A stretch of 64,000 nt of DNA from Rhizobium sp. 32-5/1 (lineage in GTDB: Bacteria; Pseudomonadota; Alphaproteobacteria; Rhizobiales; Rhizobiaceae), in assembly GCF_029537235.1 (NCBI RefSeq), contig NZ_CP120638.1, forward strand, positions 2,792,501 through 2,856,500, given 5' to 3'. The notes beneath the pieces are model-generated. The model did not search any database. It worked only from the letters and a program-made list of their open reading frames with translations, and was not told the DNA's origin. Both the position numbers and the translations under genes were made by a program. Positions 29,805 to 40,958 of this stretch are shown here, in pieces; within the stretch, counting starts at the first letter, position 1; each line of letters begins with the position of its first letter.

Positions 29805-31777
29805 TCAGGCGAGGCGCGACTGAACCATTGCATAGTAGGCGACCAGTTCCGGAATGCCCTGTTTCAGCGCGGCGAAAGCCGGGTCGTCGGCATAAAGTTT
29901 ACCGGCATATTTTCGCGTCAGCATGGCACCATGTTTGGCCAACAGGGCAGGCGGCGCGGCGGCGCTCAACACCGTGAAAACCGGTGACAGGCTGGTGCGA
30001 CCCTTCACGGTAATCCTGTCGAGCTCGGCAATGGTGAAATCGCCGCTGGACAAGGCCGCCGTCTGCTCGCCGATAAGCAGCGGCACACCATAATTTTTCG
30101 ATTCCCCCTCGAGCCGCGAGGCAAGATTGACGCTGTCACCGAGCACGGAATAGTCAAAGCGGCGGGTCGAGCCCATATTGCCGACGACGCAATCGCCGGT
30201 GTTGATGCCGATGCCGATCCGCAGAGGTGGTGGTGGCGCCATCCCGCTTTCCGCTGCTTCGCGGGCAAGCTCGTCATTCAGTGCGGTGATCGCCTCCAGC
30301 ATGTCGAGGGCGGCGGTCACGGCATGGCGGGCATGGGCCTCGTCGTCCAGCGGCGCGTTCCAGAAGGCCATCAGGCAATCGCCGATATATTTGTCGATCG
30401 TGCCGCCGCTCTTCAGCACGATGTCCGACAGCGGCGTCAAAAGCCGGTTGATCAGCGTCGTCAGGCGTTCCGGGTCATCCTTCATCGCCTCGGCAATGGT
30501 GGTGAAGCCGCGCACGTCGCAGAACAGGATGGTCAGTGTTCGCCGCTCGCCGCCGAGCTTCAGCTGCGAGGGATCATTGGCGAGCCGTTCGACAAGCGCC
30601 GGCGAAAGATAACGGGAGAATGCGCGGGTGATCTCGCGCCGGCTTTTGCGCTCTGCCGCATAATCGAGCGCGGCCTGACCTGTGACCACGGACAGAAAAC
30701 TTAGCGTCGGTCCCACCGGCGAGACGAAGATGTGGCCTAAACGCAAAAGCAGGTAGCTTGCTCCAACCAAAATCAGCACGGCCAAAAGCGTGGCGATGAA
30801 TGTCGCCAATCCGGTTCCGCGCCAAACCAGAAGTGCGGCCAATAGGGCGCCAAAAGCGATGGCGGCAACACAGGATGAAAAGCCCGCCCGCTCGACCGAC
30901 AGTCCGTGGGCAAGATTGTCGAAGATCGTCGCCTGGATTTCCGCTCCGGCAATCAGATGCTCCGTGTGCACGGTGTAAGATGTCGCAAAAGCATCAACGC
31001 CGCCACCTTGCAGCGTGGGCGCATTCTGCAAGCTGAGGCCGACGATGACGATTCGGTCCTTGAAGATATCAGGCGGAAGAAAGTTTTCCGGATCGAGCGC
31101 CTGGTAATAGGAGACGGTGGGATAGGTGCGGGCGGGGCCGAAGCTCTGGATCAGCCTGTTCGGCGATAGCTCGGGCGGTGCTTTCCCTGACGCCACAAGC
31201 AGTTGAGCGGCAAACCCGTCCGGGTAGACGGGCATCTGCCGCAGGACGCCGTCTCCGCCCAGATGCACGGAGGCAATGCCGGTGAGGGCGCCCCGCGCCG
31301 AAAACTCCACGAGCGGCTCGGTCCGCACGAGCTGATCGGCCTGTGGCGTGCGGATCAGGCTTTCATCGCCAGCCAGAACGACGTCGGGGCCGAGCGCTCC
31401 GGCAAGCGCAGCATCGTTCTCGGGAATGGCCGACGGCTCCGCAAAGATCACGTCGATCCCGATCACCCTTGCTCCGGCTTTGCGTAGCGCCTCGACCAGC
31501 CGGCCATGAATGTCGCGCGGCCAGGGCCATTGGCTGCCGATCTCCGCCATCGACGGCTCATCGATCGCAACGATGATCGGTCCCTCGTCCGGCAGAGAGG
31601 GCGGCGCGATGGTCGAAAGATAGTCGAAGCTGCGCAGTTCGAGGAGTGACCAGGGTTGGGTCAAAAGCAGCAGCGAAAAAAGACCGTTGAGACAACCGAC
31701 AGAGCCGCAAGACCGGCACGTCGGCGTTTTACCCGACTTTCGAGCGATTTGATCTGGCCGCGCCGTTCCCCGGCCAT
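29805..31777 (-). CDS. CHASE2-domain adenylate cyclase, one-base frame break
   Basis: Restored length is 657 residues. It has an N-terminal signal-anchor helix (AALSVVSTVFF, then SLLLLTQPW) and a periplasmic CHASE2 sensor (~65-340, e.g. IIVAIDEPSMAEIG, RVIGIDVIFAEPS, DRIVIVGLSLQNAPTLQGG). Three membrane helices follow, then a cytoplasmic class III cyclase domain (~460-640). The latter has LFCDVRGFTTIAE and GGTIDKYIGDCLMAFW with two metal Asp and the purine-specifying Lys, then FDYSVLGDSVNLASRLEG with Asp, Asn and Arg. The Lys/Asp pair predicts ATP rather than GTP. The true start (31777) overlaps the upstream stop as TGATG. A run of six A near 31676 needs one more to join the frames. Confidence 0.9.
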
Positions 31778-34700
31778 CAGAAACGCACTTTCACGGTCCC
31801 TTTTATGGTCGGCCCCCATCCCGGCCGATTGCTTGCGAGATCGAAATCTGCGTCGAGCAGATTATAGCCGCCGACTTCCACTTCGAATTGCTTGTCGAAC
31901 GGCTCCCATCTAAGCGTTGCGTCGAGCGTCCAGAAGTCGTCAAGTTCCGTGCCAACCGCGTCGCCGTCGCGTTTGCCGACATAATTTGCGGCAAGACTTG
32001 TCTTCACATTGGCCATGTTGACCCATGTGAGCGCAACCTGACCGGATGTTTCCGGCACGAAGGGCAACCGTTCGGCACCCGGCGCTCTCAACGGATCGAG
32101 ATTCCGAGACCTGGTGTAGGCAGCGGTGGCCGAAATGCCGAAGCCGTGACCCAGCGCCATATTTGCAGTCAACGCAAGCCGGTCGATACGCCCCTCCGCC
32201 AGATCGATCTGGCTTGTGGAATAGGGTATCGAGATCGAAAGGTTCTTGATGTCCTGATGTTGGAAATCAAGCGCGGTGAAGAAGCGGTCGTTCCATTCAG
32301 CATCCCATCTTAATGCGAGCGTGTCGGTGTAGCCGTCCGCGGCAACGTCGGTCTGGTTTGCCAACAGGCCGACGATCCCGATGGGAGAGAGGGTCGGCGT
32401 ATCGAACGGATTGCCTTCGCGCGTCAACCCGGCCCGCAGCCAATGGCCCTGCGACGGTGACCATGCAATGCCGATGCGCGGTTCGATCATGACGTCATTG
32501 TCATTGCTGTCTTCGACGTAGCGCGCAAACAAGGCGCCCTCGACCTTTAGGTCCGGGGTGATTTCGGAAAGCACATCCACATAGGCTTTTCCCACAACAT
32601 GCCGTGCTTCATCTGCCTCCGAGACGATGAAAGGGCCTGCCGGCAAGAAAATGGAAGCGACTGTGCTGGATTTGGTATCAACCCGGCCACCTTCCACTCC
32701 GTAACGCCATGTCAGATCGTCATCACCCACCGTATGATTGATGGCAGCAACGATGTTAGATTGTCTGCTTTCCTGCAATATCCTGTTGCCGAGCGGTCCA
32801 ACACCTGTCTCGACTATTTCGTTGTGGGCAATTTCCGTGCTGCGGTCGCTGTAGAGTAGCGCGGTGTTCAGAATATTTCTGTAGGCAAAGGTGTGGCTCC
32901 AGCCGAGGCCCGCCAATGTCTGATCGGACTCAGACGTATCGGAATAATCTCCGCCCAACGGAAATACAGGCGGCAACAGTGGAAAATTGAGCTTGTTGTC
33001 CGCCCAGCCGGAGCTGAAATAGGAAACGAGCCGGTCGTCCGGCGTGGGCGATGCTGTCAGGTAGCCGGTCCCGGACAACTGGCTGACGTTCCGTTCTGCA
33101 TTATCACCCAGAGAGGTAAATGTTTGCAGAGGGTCTTCCTGCCAGCTTAACGTTCCGAAGAAGCTGATCGGGAAGGGCGCCATGGTCATGCCCCGCAATT
33201 CGGCGCCTGCCGTCCTGCCGCTGTGATCCTCCGTTGCAAGAAGGCCACCGGTGAGGGATGCTTCGAAAAACGGCTGCTGCAGAAGATTTGCGGCGCGTTC
33301 CCGGCTCGCCAGCATATGTGGCTCGACCATCAATCCTTGCAGGAACGAAGAAAAGGCACCACCGCCTGCGGCATCGACCAGCGCGTTGCCTTCGTAGCCG
33401 GAGGCGTTGAAAAACGGATCGACACTGCCACGCACGGCCTGGTCGATATAACTCGATCCCGTAAAGGGATCAAAGACGGCATCGCCGTAATATTGTCCCC
33501 AGGCGTTCAATCCCTGGAGACGGAAGGCGTCATTGAGCGTCGACCCGCCCTGCTGGTTGGCCCCGAGCGGCGCGTAGTCGCCGCCGCGGGCGCGGGTCCG
33601 GCGTAAAACCTCCTGTGCGTTGCGGATGGCCGCATCGGCGTCGTATTGATCTATGGCAATCGCGGTTCGGACAACGGAGACCACGGGATCGGCCGGATCG
33701 AGCCTCTCGGCATTATCGAGCGCCTGGGCCGCCGGCAGCCGGTCGCCTTTTTCGTAGTGGGCGGCGGCCAGCAGCAATTGCGCCTGGGAATAGCCCGGAT
33801 TGGCCGTCGAACCCGCGAGAAGATCCTTGATGGCCTTGTCCCTGTCTCCGGTTTGCATGTGGTAGCGGCCGCGTGCCACCAGGGCGATATCGAAGGATGG
33901 ATCAACCTCCAAGGCCTTGTCGATCTCCGCTTTCGCTTCCGCCAGACGCATTTCGTCGAGATAGAGCAGGGCAAGGTTGGCATGGCCGACAGGATCGAAC
34001 GGGTCGAGTTCGATGGCTGTCTTGAACGCCCGCTCCGCTTCGCGATTGGCATCGCGCGCGGACTCCACGATGCCGAGCGTGTTCCAGAGAGAACTGTTGC
34101 CAGGGGCTATTTTCAGGGCCTGGTTCAGATCTTCAAGCGCAGCTTCAAGGTTGTTGGCGATGTGGAACTTGTAATCCGCCCGGGCTTCGAGCCCGTTCGG
34201 ATCTTCAGGGTCGAGGGCAAGGGAGCGCGTAAATCCATCGACGAGCTCCTTTCGTCGCCGAGAAGCAAAGCGATCTGCGCGCGCGCCGCCGGCAGCATCG
34301 GATCGGTGGGGTCATTCTTCTCTGCGGCCCGGATGGTTTCCAGCGCCGCTGGAAGATCCTGCTGGAAACCGGCAACGAACGCTTTCCCGAGCGCGCCATA
34401 GCCGGCTGTGCCGCGTGGCGGCTGCTCGACATGGTTGGGGTCTGCCAGCGAGCGGGCAAAATAGCCGCCATAGGCCGCGACCGCGCGCCGCCTGGTATCG
34501 AGCCCCGGCAGCGCCTGCCGAAATAGCTTGGCTGCATCGTCATAGCGGTTTTCACCGCCGGCAATCAGCGCGTCCACGAGCAGAGCGCGTGCACGCTGCC
34601 GGCCGCCGAGCCCCAGCGCTCTTGCCCGGTCCAGCGTTGCGCGGGCCTTTTCCTTGCCATCAAGCGTCAGATAGACCTCGGACAGCGAAAGCCAGTCCTC

Positions 34701-35416
34701 CGCTGATCGACCGGCTTCCGCCTTCGCCTCGATACGTTGGCGCTCGCTGCGCATCTGCGCTGTGCGCAGCGACGTTGCCGGCATCCAGTGGAATGCGCTG
34801 CGCAGCGACAGGTTGAAGAGCATCTGCTCCCGGTCCTTCGGCTGAGCGATGACGATCTTGGAGGGCGCCTTGCCGATCGCGGCAACGGCCCCTTGCCCTT
34901 GCGAAACCTCCACGCTGCCAAAGGCGTTGCTGAGTTCCACCACCCCTTCAAGCACGATTAGAGACGTCTTCCCGTCCGGCCCGACGGTCAAGGTCCAGTC
35001 GGTGCCGCGAATGGCTGCCGCTGCCGCCGGTGTGTCGACGGTGAGGCCTTGGCCGCCGCGTTCGGCGCGGGCCCAGATCGTCCCGGATTGGAGTTCAAGC
35101 CCCGTATCGCCCGCGTTCCCCATTTTCTTGACGAGCAGCGCCGTGTTACGGCCGAGCCGAACCTGGGTGCGATCGGAAAAAGCACGGCGAGTTGACCGGT
35201 GGCATTGGTGCGCAGCACATCGCCGCTCAGCAGGTCCTGGGCGAGATCGACATAGCGCCAGTTGGAGACATCGAAAAAACGGACTTCCTCGCCGGCTTTC
35301 CGTGCGATGACCGATCCTGCCGCCGGCAGGCCACGCGCCACGGGTTCTGCCGTTGCCGGCAGGGCAAGGCTTAGCGCCGCTCCCGCAAGAGCACCTCGTA
35401 TGGTCGCGTTGGACAT
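31777..35416 (-). CDS. FecR-TPR-outer-membrane beta-barrel fusion protein, two one-base frame breaks
   Basis: Restores to 1213 residues. A signal peptide (IRGALAGAALSLALPATA) leads to a FecR-type domain at ~30-200 (GDVLRTNATGQLAVL, DRTQVRLGRNTALLVKK, TPAAAAAIRGTDWTLTV, GVVELSNAFG). TPR-like helical repeats follow to ~620 (KNDPTDPMLPAARAQIALLL, then FKTAIELDPFDPVGHANLAL). The C-terminal ~500 residues are a TonB-receptor-like barrel of alternating strands, ending in the aromatic VKVRF. I see no plug domain and no TonB box. The breaks are in a T5 run near 35177 and an A3 run near 34247. It is translationally coupled to the cyclase gene. It may sense or transport something at the outer membrane and signal through the CHASE2 domain. 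Confidence 0.82.
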
Positions 35417-35802
35417 GCAAATCCCCATAAATGCACAGTTGATCTGTGAATTTCACACCGGCAAAAGTCAAGGTGTTGGCCCTGTTGCTTTGCCGAAGAA
35501 GTGTATTATTGGGAAGCCGATCAATGCCGTGTTCCTGCTGAAACAGCGCCAAGGATTTTTCCAGTAAAACCTTATATTTCGAGTTCGAAAGCCGTGCCTA
35601 ATATTGGGCATTTGAACAATTGAAAGGCGTTTTCTTGCCGCTGTTATTGCCTTCTTGATTCTGGAAATGTGCAGCCGTAAAGCCGATGTGCAGTCGCTGC
35701 CCATTATGGTGCCGGTATCCCCCACCAACAGCAATATCGATCACCGAAATCTGGCTGGACACCGGCTGCGCATAGCGGAATGATCGCCTTTTGGGAGATT
35801 CA
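35417..35802. other. Non-coding gap upstream of the FecR fusion gene
   Basis: About 390 nt without a convincing gene. It must contain the promoter of the FecR-cyclase operon. A minus-strand open frame at 35468-35734 has no family-like features or ribosome site. I see no repeat or RNA here. Confidence 0.5.
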
Positions 35803-36512
35803 TCAGCTGAAATTCGGATCGCGCTTCGACAGCTTCTTGTGCAGATGCACCATCATGCCGGCGGCAAACAGGGGCGTCAAAAGGTTGAGGATCGGGACGG
35901 CGAGAAAGGCCGCCAGCAGAAGCCCCGCGAGGAAAACCGTCGTCGAATGCTTGGCGCGAAACAGCCGCGCCTGTGCCGGTGTGCGATAGCGCATCGCCGC
36001 GAACTCGAAGAATTCGCGGCCGAGCAGGTAACCGTTCACCAGGAAGAAGGCGATGAGGTTGACGCCGGGAATGAGAAGCAAAAACAGCGCAATGATGTTG
36101 CCGATGATGATGACGCCTAGAAATTTCAGCGTTCCCACGATCGCTTCGCCCAAGGGCAGCGCCTGACCGGCCGGCTCCAGCGGATAGTCGCGCTTCTCGA
36201 CCACCTCGGCGACGTCATCGAGAAAAAGCCGGCAATCAGGGCCGTCACCGGCGCCATCAGGAGCGCAAGTGCCAAGGCGAGCCCGAGGCTGGCAAAGATC
36301 CCGATGATGAAGGTGAACCAGCCGGCCCATTCGGTCGAGACCGGCAGCAGCCCGCTCAGCCAGGGCAACGCCAGATAAGCCAGAATCTCCTTGAGCGCGA
36401 ACCAGGCAGCGACCAGCACGAGCAGTGTCAGGCCGATAACCTTCCAGAAGACGGAGCGGGTTTCCGGCGCGAAAAGATTGGAAAAGGCAAGCCGCGCTGC
36501 GTCGAAAATCAT
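35803..36512 (-). CDS. EI24/CysZ-like inner-membrane protein, one-base frame break
   Basis: Restored length is 236 residues. Membrane helices occur at ~25-50 (VFWKVIGLTLLVLVAAWFAL), 65-105 (FTFIIGIFASLGLALALALL), 140-180 (FLGVIIIGNIIALFLLLIPG) and 200-225. NGYLLGREFFEFAAMRY is the conserved motif of the EI24 domain, whose CysZ members move sulfate. In rhizobia these proteins are usually uncharacterised. The frame break is in a T5 run near 36222: ALIAGFF continues as LDDVAEVVEKRDYPLEP after one more T. The start at 36512 follows GGGTGGG; 36524 is an alternative. Confidence 0.85.
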
Positions 36513-36761
36513 GAACCCACCCATTGGTCGTCTGCCGGAAATATCCCGGAAACATCATTGTGCGTCACCGATGTAGGCGGGCGAGGTCGGGCCGGCAAGG
36601 GTGAGCCGAATTTCAAGGGTGCCCGGATCGGCGAAATCGTGGGAAAGGGGCAGGAAATCTCTGGCAAAGCCGGTCGGCGGCGATAAGGTGCGGCGAGTTT
36701 TTGAAGCGTGTTCTATGCGACGCGATGCGTTGCTTGGCACGGCAATCGAACGAGGAACAGG

Positions 36762-38134
36762 ATGAGCGGATACGACAAGGATGGATCGTCGGTGGCGTCG
36801 CTTTCGATGCGTCTGCAAAGCGGCTCGCTGGACCCTGTCGCTCTCGCAGACTCCACCTTCAAAAAGATAGCCGGCTACGGAGATGATGCTATCTTTACCG
36901 GCCTGCTGGAAGAGCGTGCTCGAAAAGAGGCCATGGTTGCGCGCGCGCGTCTCAAGGCGGGGCGTTCGCTCGGTCTTCTCGATGGTATGCCGGTCGCCTG
37001 GAAGGGCCTCTTCGACACGGCTGGGTCCGTGACGACCGCAGGGTCCGTTGTTTTAGGGGGCAGCGGGCCGGCGCAAGCCGATGCCGCGGTCGTTTCAGCG
37101 CTTGCCGGTGCCGGCATGGTCTCGATTGGCCGCACCAATCTCAGCGAATTCGCCTTTTCCGGCCTCGGCATCAATCCCCATTACGGCACGCCGCTCAATC
37201 CGGCTTCGACAGACGGCGCGCGGATCCCGGGTGGTTCGTCCTCCGGCTCGGCGGTCGCTGTGGCGGCAGGGCTGGTGCCGGTGGCGATCGGCACCGATAC
37301 CGGCGGATCGGTCCGCATACCCGCGGCCTTCAACGGCATCGTCGGCTACAAGGCCACACGCGGTCGCTATTCCATGGCCGGTGTCTTCCCACTGGCAACC
37401 AGCCTCGATTCGCTCGGGCCGTTGTGCCGGACCGTGCAGGACGCGGTATGGATCGATGCCGCGATGCAAGGGCTGGCGGCGCCCACCGTCCGGCGTGGCA
37501 CGGTTCAGGGTCTGAAGCTCGTCATTCCGGAAACTATCGTCTTCGATGGTGCCGAGCCCGGAGTGATAGCGGCCTTCGATGCAGCGATCGGACGGCTGCA
37601 GAAAGCGGGTGCCACGGTCGAGCGCCGGGCATTCCCGGTTTTTCAGGCGGTGTTCGATGTCGCGGCCCGGTATGGCGCGCTGGTCACGGCAGAGGCCTAT
37701 GCGCTGCATCGCGAACGGCTGTCGGGCGAGGACGCCTCGCGGATGGACCAGCGTGTCGTTGCCCGCGCGCGGCTGGGCGAAAAATCCTGACGCCTGATTA
37801 CATCGCGATCCTCACGGCACGGCAGCGCCTGATCGAGGAGGCGAATGCCGCGCTGAAACCGGGCGAACTGATCGCCCATCCGACGCTGCCGCATGTCGCG
37901 CCGCTTCTTGCGCCGCTGCTGGCCGATGACGATCTGTTCTTCGCCACCAATGCCAAAACCCTGCGCAACACGCTGATCGGCAATTTCCTCAACTGGTGTG
38001 GGATCTCAATTCCCTGCGGCACTGGCGATGCCGGCATGCCTGTCGGGTTCCTCCTGTCCGCGCCGCGCAACGAGGACGAGCGGTTGCTGTCGGTTGCGCT
38101 TGCGGCTGAGGCCGTCATCCGGGGCGAGGCATGA
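36762..38134 (+). CDS. Amidase signature family hydrolase, one-base frame break
   Basis: Restores to 457 residues. The Ser-cisSer-Lys triad is visible: Lys in GMPVAWKG (~residue 75), GGSSSGSAVAVAAG with the cis-Ser, and GTDTGGSVRIPAAFNG with the nucleophile. NPHYGTPLNP and GYKATRGRYSM are as in GatA-like amidases. The frame ends falsely at 37790 because an A run near 37785 has five rather than six A. The next frame continues with ILTPDYIAILTARQRLIEEAN and WCGISIPCGTGDAGMPVGF. The ATG at 36762 follows GAGGAACAGG. It overlaps the ROK kinase gene (ATGA), so the two are coupled. The substrate is unknown. Confidence 0.88.
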
Positions 38135-39041
38135 TCGTCTGTTTCGACATCGGCGGTTCCGCGATCAAGGGGCTGTCGCCCATGCGCCGGACCGGATCGT
38201 GCCGCTCGGGCGCAAGACAACCCCGCTCAAGGATTTCCCGGCTTTCGTCAATGTGCTGCGCGCGGTGCTCGACGAGGCCGGCGGCGCGCCGGAGCGCATC
38301 GCGCTGTCGATTACCGGCGTCGTCGATCCGGACACGCAGGCGACCAAATGCGCCAACATTCCCTGCATCGATGGACGTCTGCTCTCCGCCGAGCTTTCCA
38401 CTGAGCTCGGACTGCCGGTGCTGATTGCCAATGACGCCGATTGTTTTGCTCTGGCAGAAGCCTGCATCGGCGCCGGGCGCGGTCACCGCATCGTGCTGGG
38501 TGCTATCCTTGGCACCGGTGTCGGCGGTGGTCTGGTGGTCGATGGCCGGTTGATCAATGCCGCTGGAGGCTTTGCCGGCGAATGGGGCCACGCTCCGGCC
38601 GTCGCCTCCCATGCCGGTCATCCGCCGATTGCTATCCCGGTCTACGAATGCGGTTGCGGCCAGAGGGGTTGCGTCGATACGGTCGGCGGCGCCCGCGGCA
38701 TGGAGCGCCTGCATCTGGCGCTGCATGGCATCGAGGCAGCGAGCGAGGCGATCACGCAAGCTTGGCTGTCGGGGGATGCGAAGGCGGCGCGAACCATCAA
38801 TGTGCTTGTCGATCTGGTGGCTTCACCTCTGGCGCTGACCGTCAACATCACTGGGGCGACGATCGTGCCTGTGGGTGGCGGCCTTTCCAATGTCGAACCG
38901 CTGCTGGACCTGCTCGATCAAGCCGTGCGCGCCCGCATCCTGCGGCGCTTCGAGCGGCCACTTGTTGTTCGCGGCGAATGCCGCATCGAACCCGGCCTGA
39001 TCGGCGCTGCGATCCTTGGCCTCAACGGGGTAGAGCCATGA
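38131..39041 (+). CDS. ROK-family sugar kinase, one-base frame break
   Basis: Restores to 303 residues. The phosphate-binding N-terminus is MIVCFDIGGSAIKG; the frame then slips in a G4 run near 38172. AVAHAPDRIVPLGRKT follows after one more G. NDADCFALAEA supplies the catalytic Asp. The zinc site is YECGCGQRGCVDTVGG (CxCGxxGC). ROK members of this type phosphorylate N-acetylmannosamine, N-acetylglucosamine or glucose. Its place next to nagA suggests an amino sugar. It overlaps both neighbours by ATGA. Confidence 0.89.
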
Positions 39042-39769
39042 AGCCGGTTTTGCTCGAAGTCTGCGTCGACGATGCAGCCGGCCTTGCGGCGGCGATAGAA
39101 GGTGGAGCCGACCGGATCGAGCTTTGCTCTGCACTGGGGCTGGGTGGCCTGACGCCGTCTGCCGGCCTGATGGCGCTGGCGGCAAGCGCGCCGGTTCCTG
39201 TCTATGCGATGATCCGTCCGCGGCCCGGCAATTTCGTCTTTGACGAAAACGAAGTTGCGATGATGTGCGTGGAAATCGATGCTGTGCGGGCAGCGGGTCT
39301 TGTCGGCGTGGTGCTCGGCGCCAATCTCGCAGATGGCCGGCTGGATGTGGCTACCCTGGAGCGCCTGGTGCGCCAAGCTGCTGGCCTGGGCCTGACGCTG
39401 CACCGTGCCTTCGATCTCGTCCCGGATTTTTCCGAAGCGCTGGAAAGCGCTGTTGGGCTCGGTTTCGAGCGGATTTTGACATCCGGTGGTGCAAAGACCG
39501 CGCCTGATGGCGCCGGGCAACTCGCCGATATCGTGGCCCAAGCCTCCGGCCGTATTTCGATCATGCCCGGCTCCGGTGTAACCCAGACGACCGTCAGCGA
39601 TCTTTTGGCACGGCTGGCCGTATCGGAAGTCCACTCCTCCTGCTCGATTGGTGAGCCGGCTGAGGAATCCCGAGTCGTATCGCTCGGATTTGCCCCAGCG
39701 GTCACGCGCAGGACCAGCGCCGCGGTAGTTGCAGCGCTCAAGGCGCAGCTTCCCAACCGCACCGATTGA
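39038..39769 (+). CDS. cutC: CutC family protein
   Basis: A 243-residue TIM-barrel protein of the CutC family. Motifs are LLEVCVDDAAGLAAAIEGGA, RIELCSALGLGGLTPS, MIRPRPGNFVF, LHRAFDLVPD, RILTSGGA and VHSSC. The family was linked to copper in E. coli, but that role is doubtful. Its frequent placement beside amino-sugar genes, as here, suggests a part in carbohydrate metabolism. It is coupled to the ROK kinase by overlap and converges on nagA. Confidence 0.93.
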   Translation: MKPVLLEVCVDDAAGLAAAIEGGADRIELCSALGLGGLTPSAGLMALAASAPVPVYAMIRPRPGNFVFDENEVAMMCVEIDAVRAAGLVGVVLGANLADGRLDVATLERLVRQAAGLGLTLHRAFDLVPDFSEALESAVGLGFERILTSGGAKTAPDGAGQLADIVAQASGRISIMPGSGVTQTTVSDLLARLAVSEVHSSCSIGEPAEESRVVSLGFAPAVTRRTSAAVVAALKAQLPNRTD

Positions 39770-39782
39770 GCGTCCGCCTGTC

Positions 39783-40958
39783 TCAGGCTTCGAAAACGCA
39801 GGCGCCGCCGATCCACGTCGAGACCATATCGAGGGATTGACTCATCAGCACGAAATCGGCGTCGAGCCCCGGAAGCAGCCGGCCCTTGCGCTCTTCTATG
39901 CGCATGGCGTCTGCGGGATAGGCCGAGGCCATGCGGAGCGCTTCGTCCAGCGGCAGCCCGAGCCTCTCGTGGACGAAGCGCACTGAAGACAGCATGTCGA
40001 TATCTGCGCCGGCCAGTGTGCCGTCGGCCAGCGTCAGGCGTCCGTCCTTGCGGAAGATTTCTCGGCCGTTTAGGGTGAAGCCGGTCTGGTCAGAACCGAT
40101 GGTCGACATGGCATCGGTGACGATGAAGATGCGGCTGGGACCGGCCTTGGCGCGAAGCGCGATGCCCATCGAGACCGGATCGACGTGAAAACCGTCTGCA
40201 ATGATGCCGGCAAAGAGATCGCCGCGATCAAGTGCTGCGCCGACGACGCCGGGCTCGCGGTGGCCAAGCGGGCTCATGGCGTTGAACAGATGGGTAACGG
40301 TGCGAGCACCGGCGTCGGCGTAAGCCACAACGGTGGCGTAGCCGCTGTCTGTATGGCCGATGCTGACGACGAAGCCGGAAGCGGTAAGGCTTGCTACCTG
40401 TTCCACCGTCGTGTTTTCCGGCGCAGCTGTGATCATCATGGCATCGAACGCGCCCTTGCAGGCCAGCAACGCGTCGAGATCTGCCGCATCCATCGGTCGG
40501 ATGAGGGCCGGATCATGTGCGCCCTTACGGGCGATGGAGAGATGCGGGCCTTCGAGGTGCAGGCCGAGAAACCCCGGCACGCCCGCCGCCTTCGCCTCGA
40601 TCCCGGCCGCGATCGCTTTTGCCCGGATGTCGAACGTATCTGTAATCAGCGTCGGCAGAAGTGCCGTGGTGCCGAACTGCGCATGAGCGGCGCAGATCGT
40701 GCGGATGCCGTCGACATCCTGCCGGTCATTAAGCATGACGCCACCGCCACCATTGACCTGCAGGTCGATGAAGCCGGGAACCAGAAGCTGGCCCGAGGCA
40801 TCGAGGGTTTCGACGCCATCAAGCAGATCGTTGATGCCAACGATGCCGGCAATGGTTCCATCCTCCACGAGCAGCGCCTTGCCGGCATGCCAGGTCTGTC
40901 CGTCGAAGATGCGGGCGCCGGTTACGGCTTTGCGGATGATGGCGTGCGTCGCGGTCAT
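39783..40958 (-). CDS. nagA: N-acetylglucosamine-6-phosphate deacetylase
   Basis: A 391-residue metal-dependent amidohydrolase that makes glucosamine-6-phosphate and acetate. Seen are GQLLVPGFIDLQVNGGGG, HLEGPHLSIARKGAH with the metal Glu, and SIGHTDSGYA and VTHLFNAMSPLGHREPG with metal His residues. IADGFHVDP and the catalytic Asp in FIVTDAMSTIG complete the site. The start ATG 40958 overlaps the stop of the SIS gene. It is the last gene of the minus-strand amino-sugar operon. Confidence 0.96.
   Translation of the reverse strand: MTATHAIIRKAVTGARIFDGQTWHAGKALLVEDGTIAGIVGINDLLDGVETLDASGQLLVPGFIDLQVNGGGGVMLNDRQDVDGIRTICAAHAQFGTTALLPTLITDTFDIRAKAIAAGIEAKAAGVPGFLGLHLEGPHLSIARKGAHDPALIRPMDAADLDALLACKGAFDAMMITAAPENTTVEQVASLTASGFVVSIGHTDSGYATVVAYADAGARTVTHLFNAMSPLGHREPGVVGAALDRGDLFAGIIADGFHVDPVSMGIALRAKAGPSRIFIVTDAMSTIGSDQTGFTLNGREIFRKDGRLTLADGTLAGADIDMLSSVRFVHERLGLPLDEALRMASAYPADAMRIEERKGRLLPGLDADFVLMSQSLDMVSTWIGGACVFEA

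Noticed and set aside
36555-36700. Minus-strand coding tail (LPLSHDFADPGTLEIRLTL) upstream of the EI24 gene
   Set aside because: It reads somewhat like protein, but the frame has no plausible start or ribosome site and overlaps the amidase start region; left unannotated.
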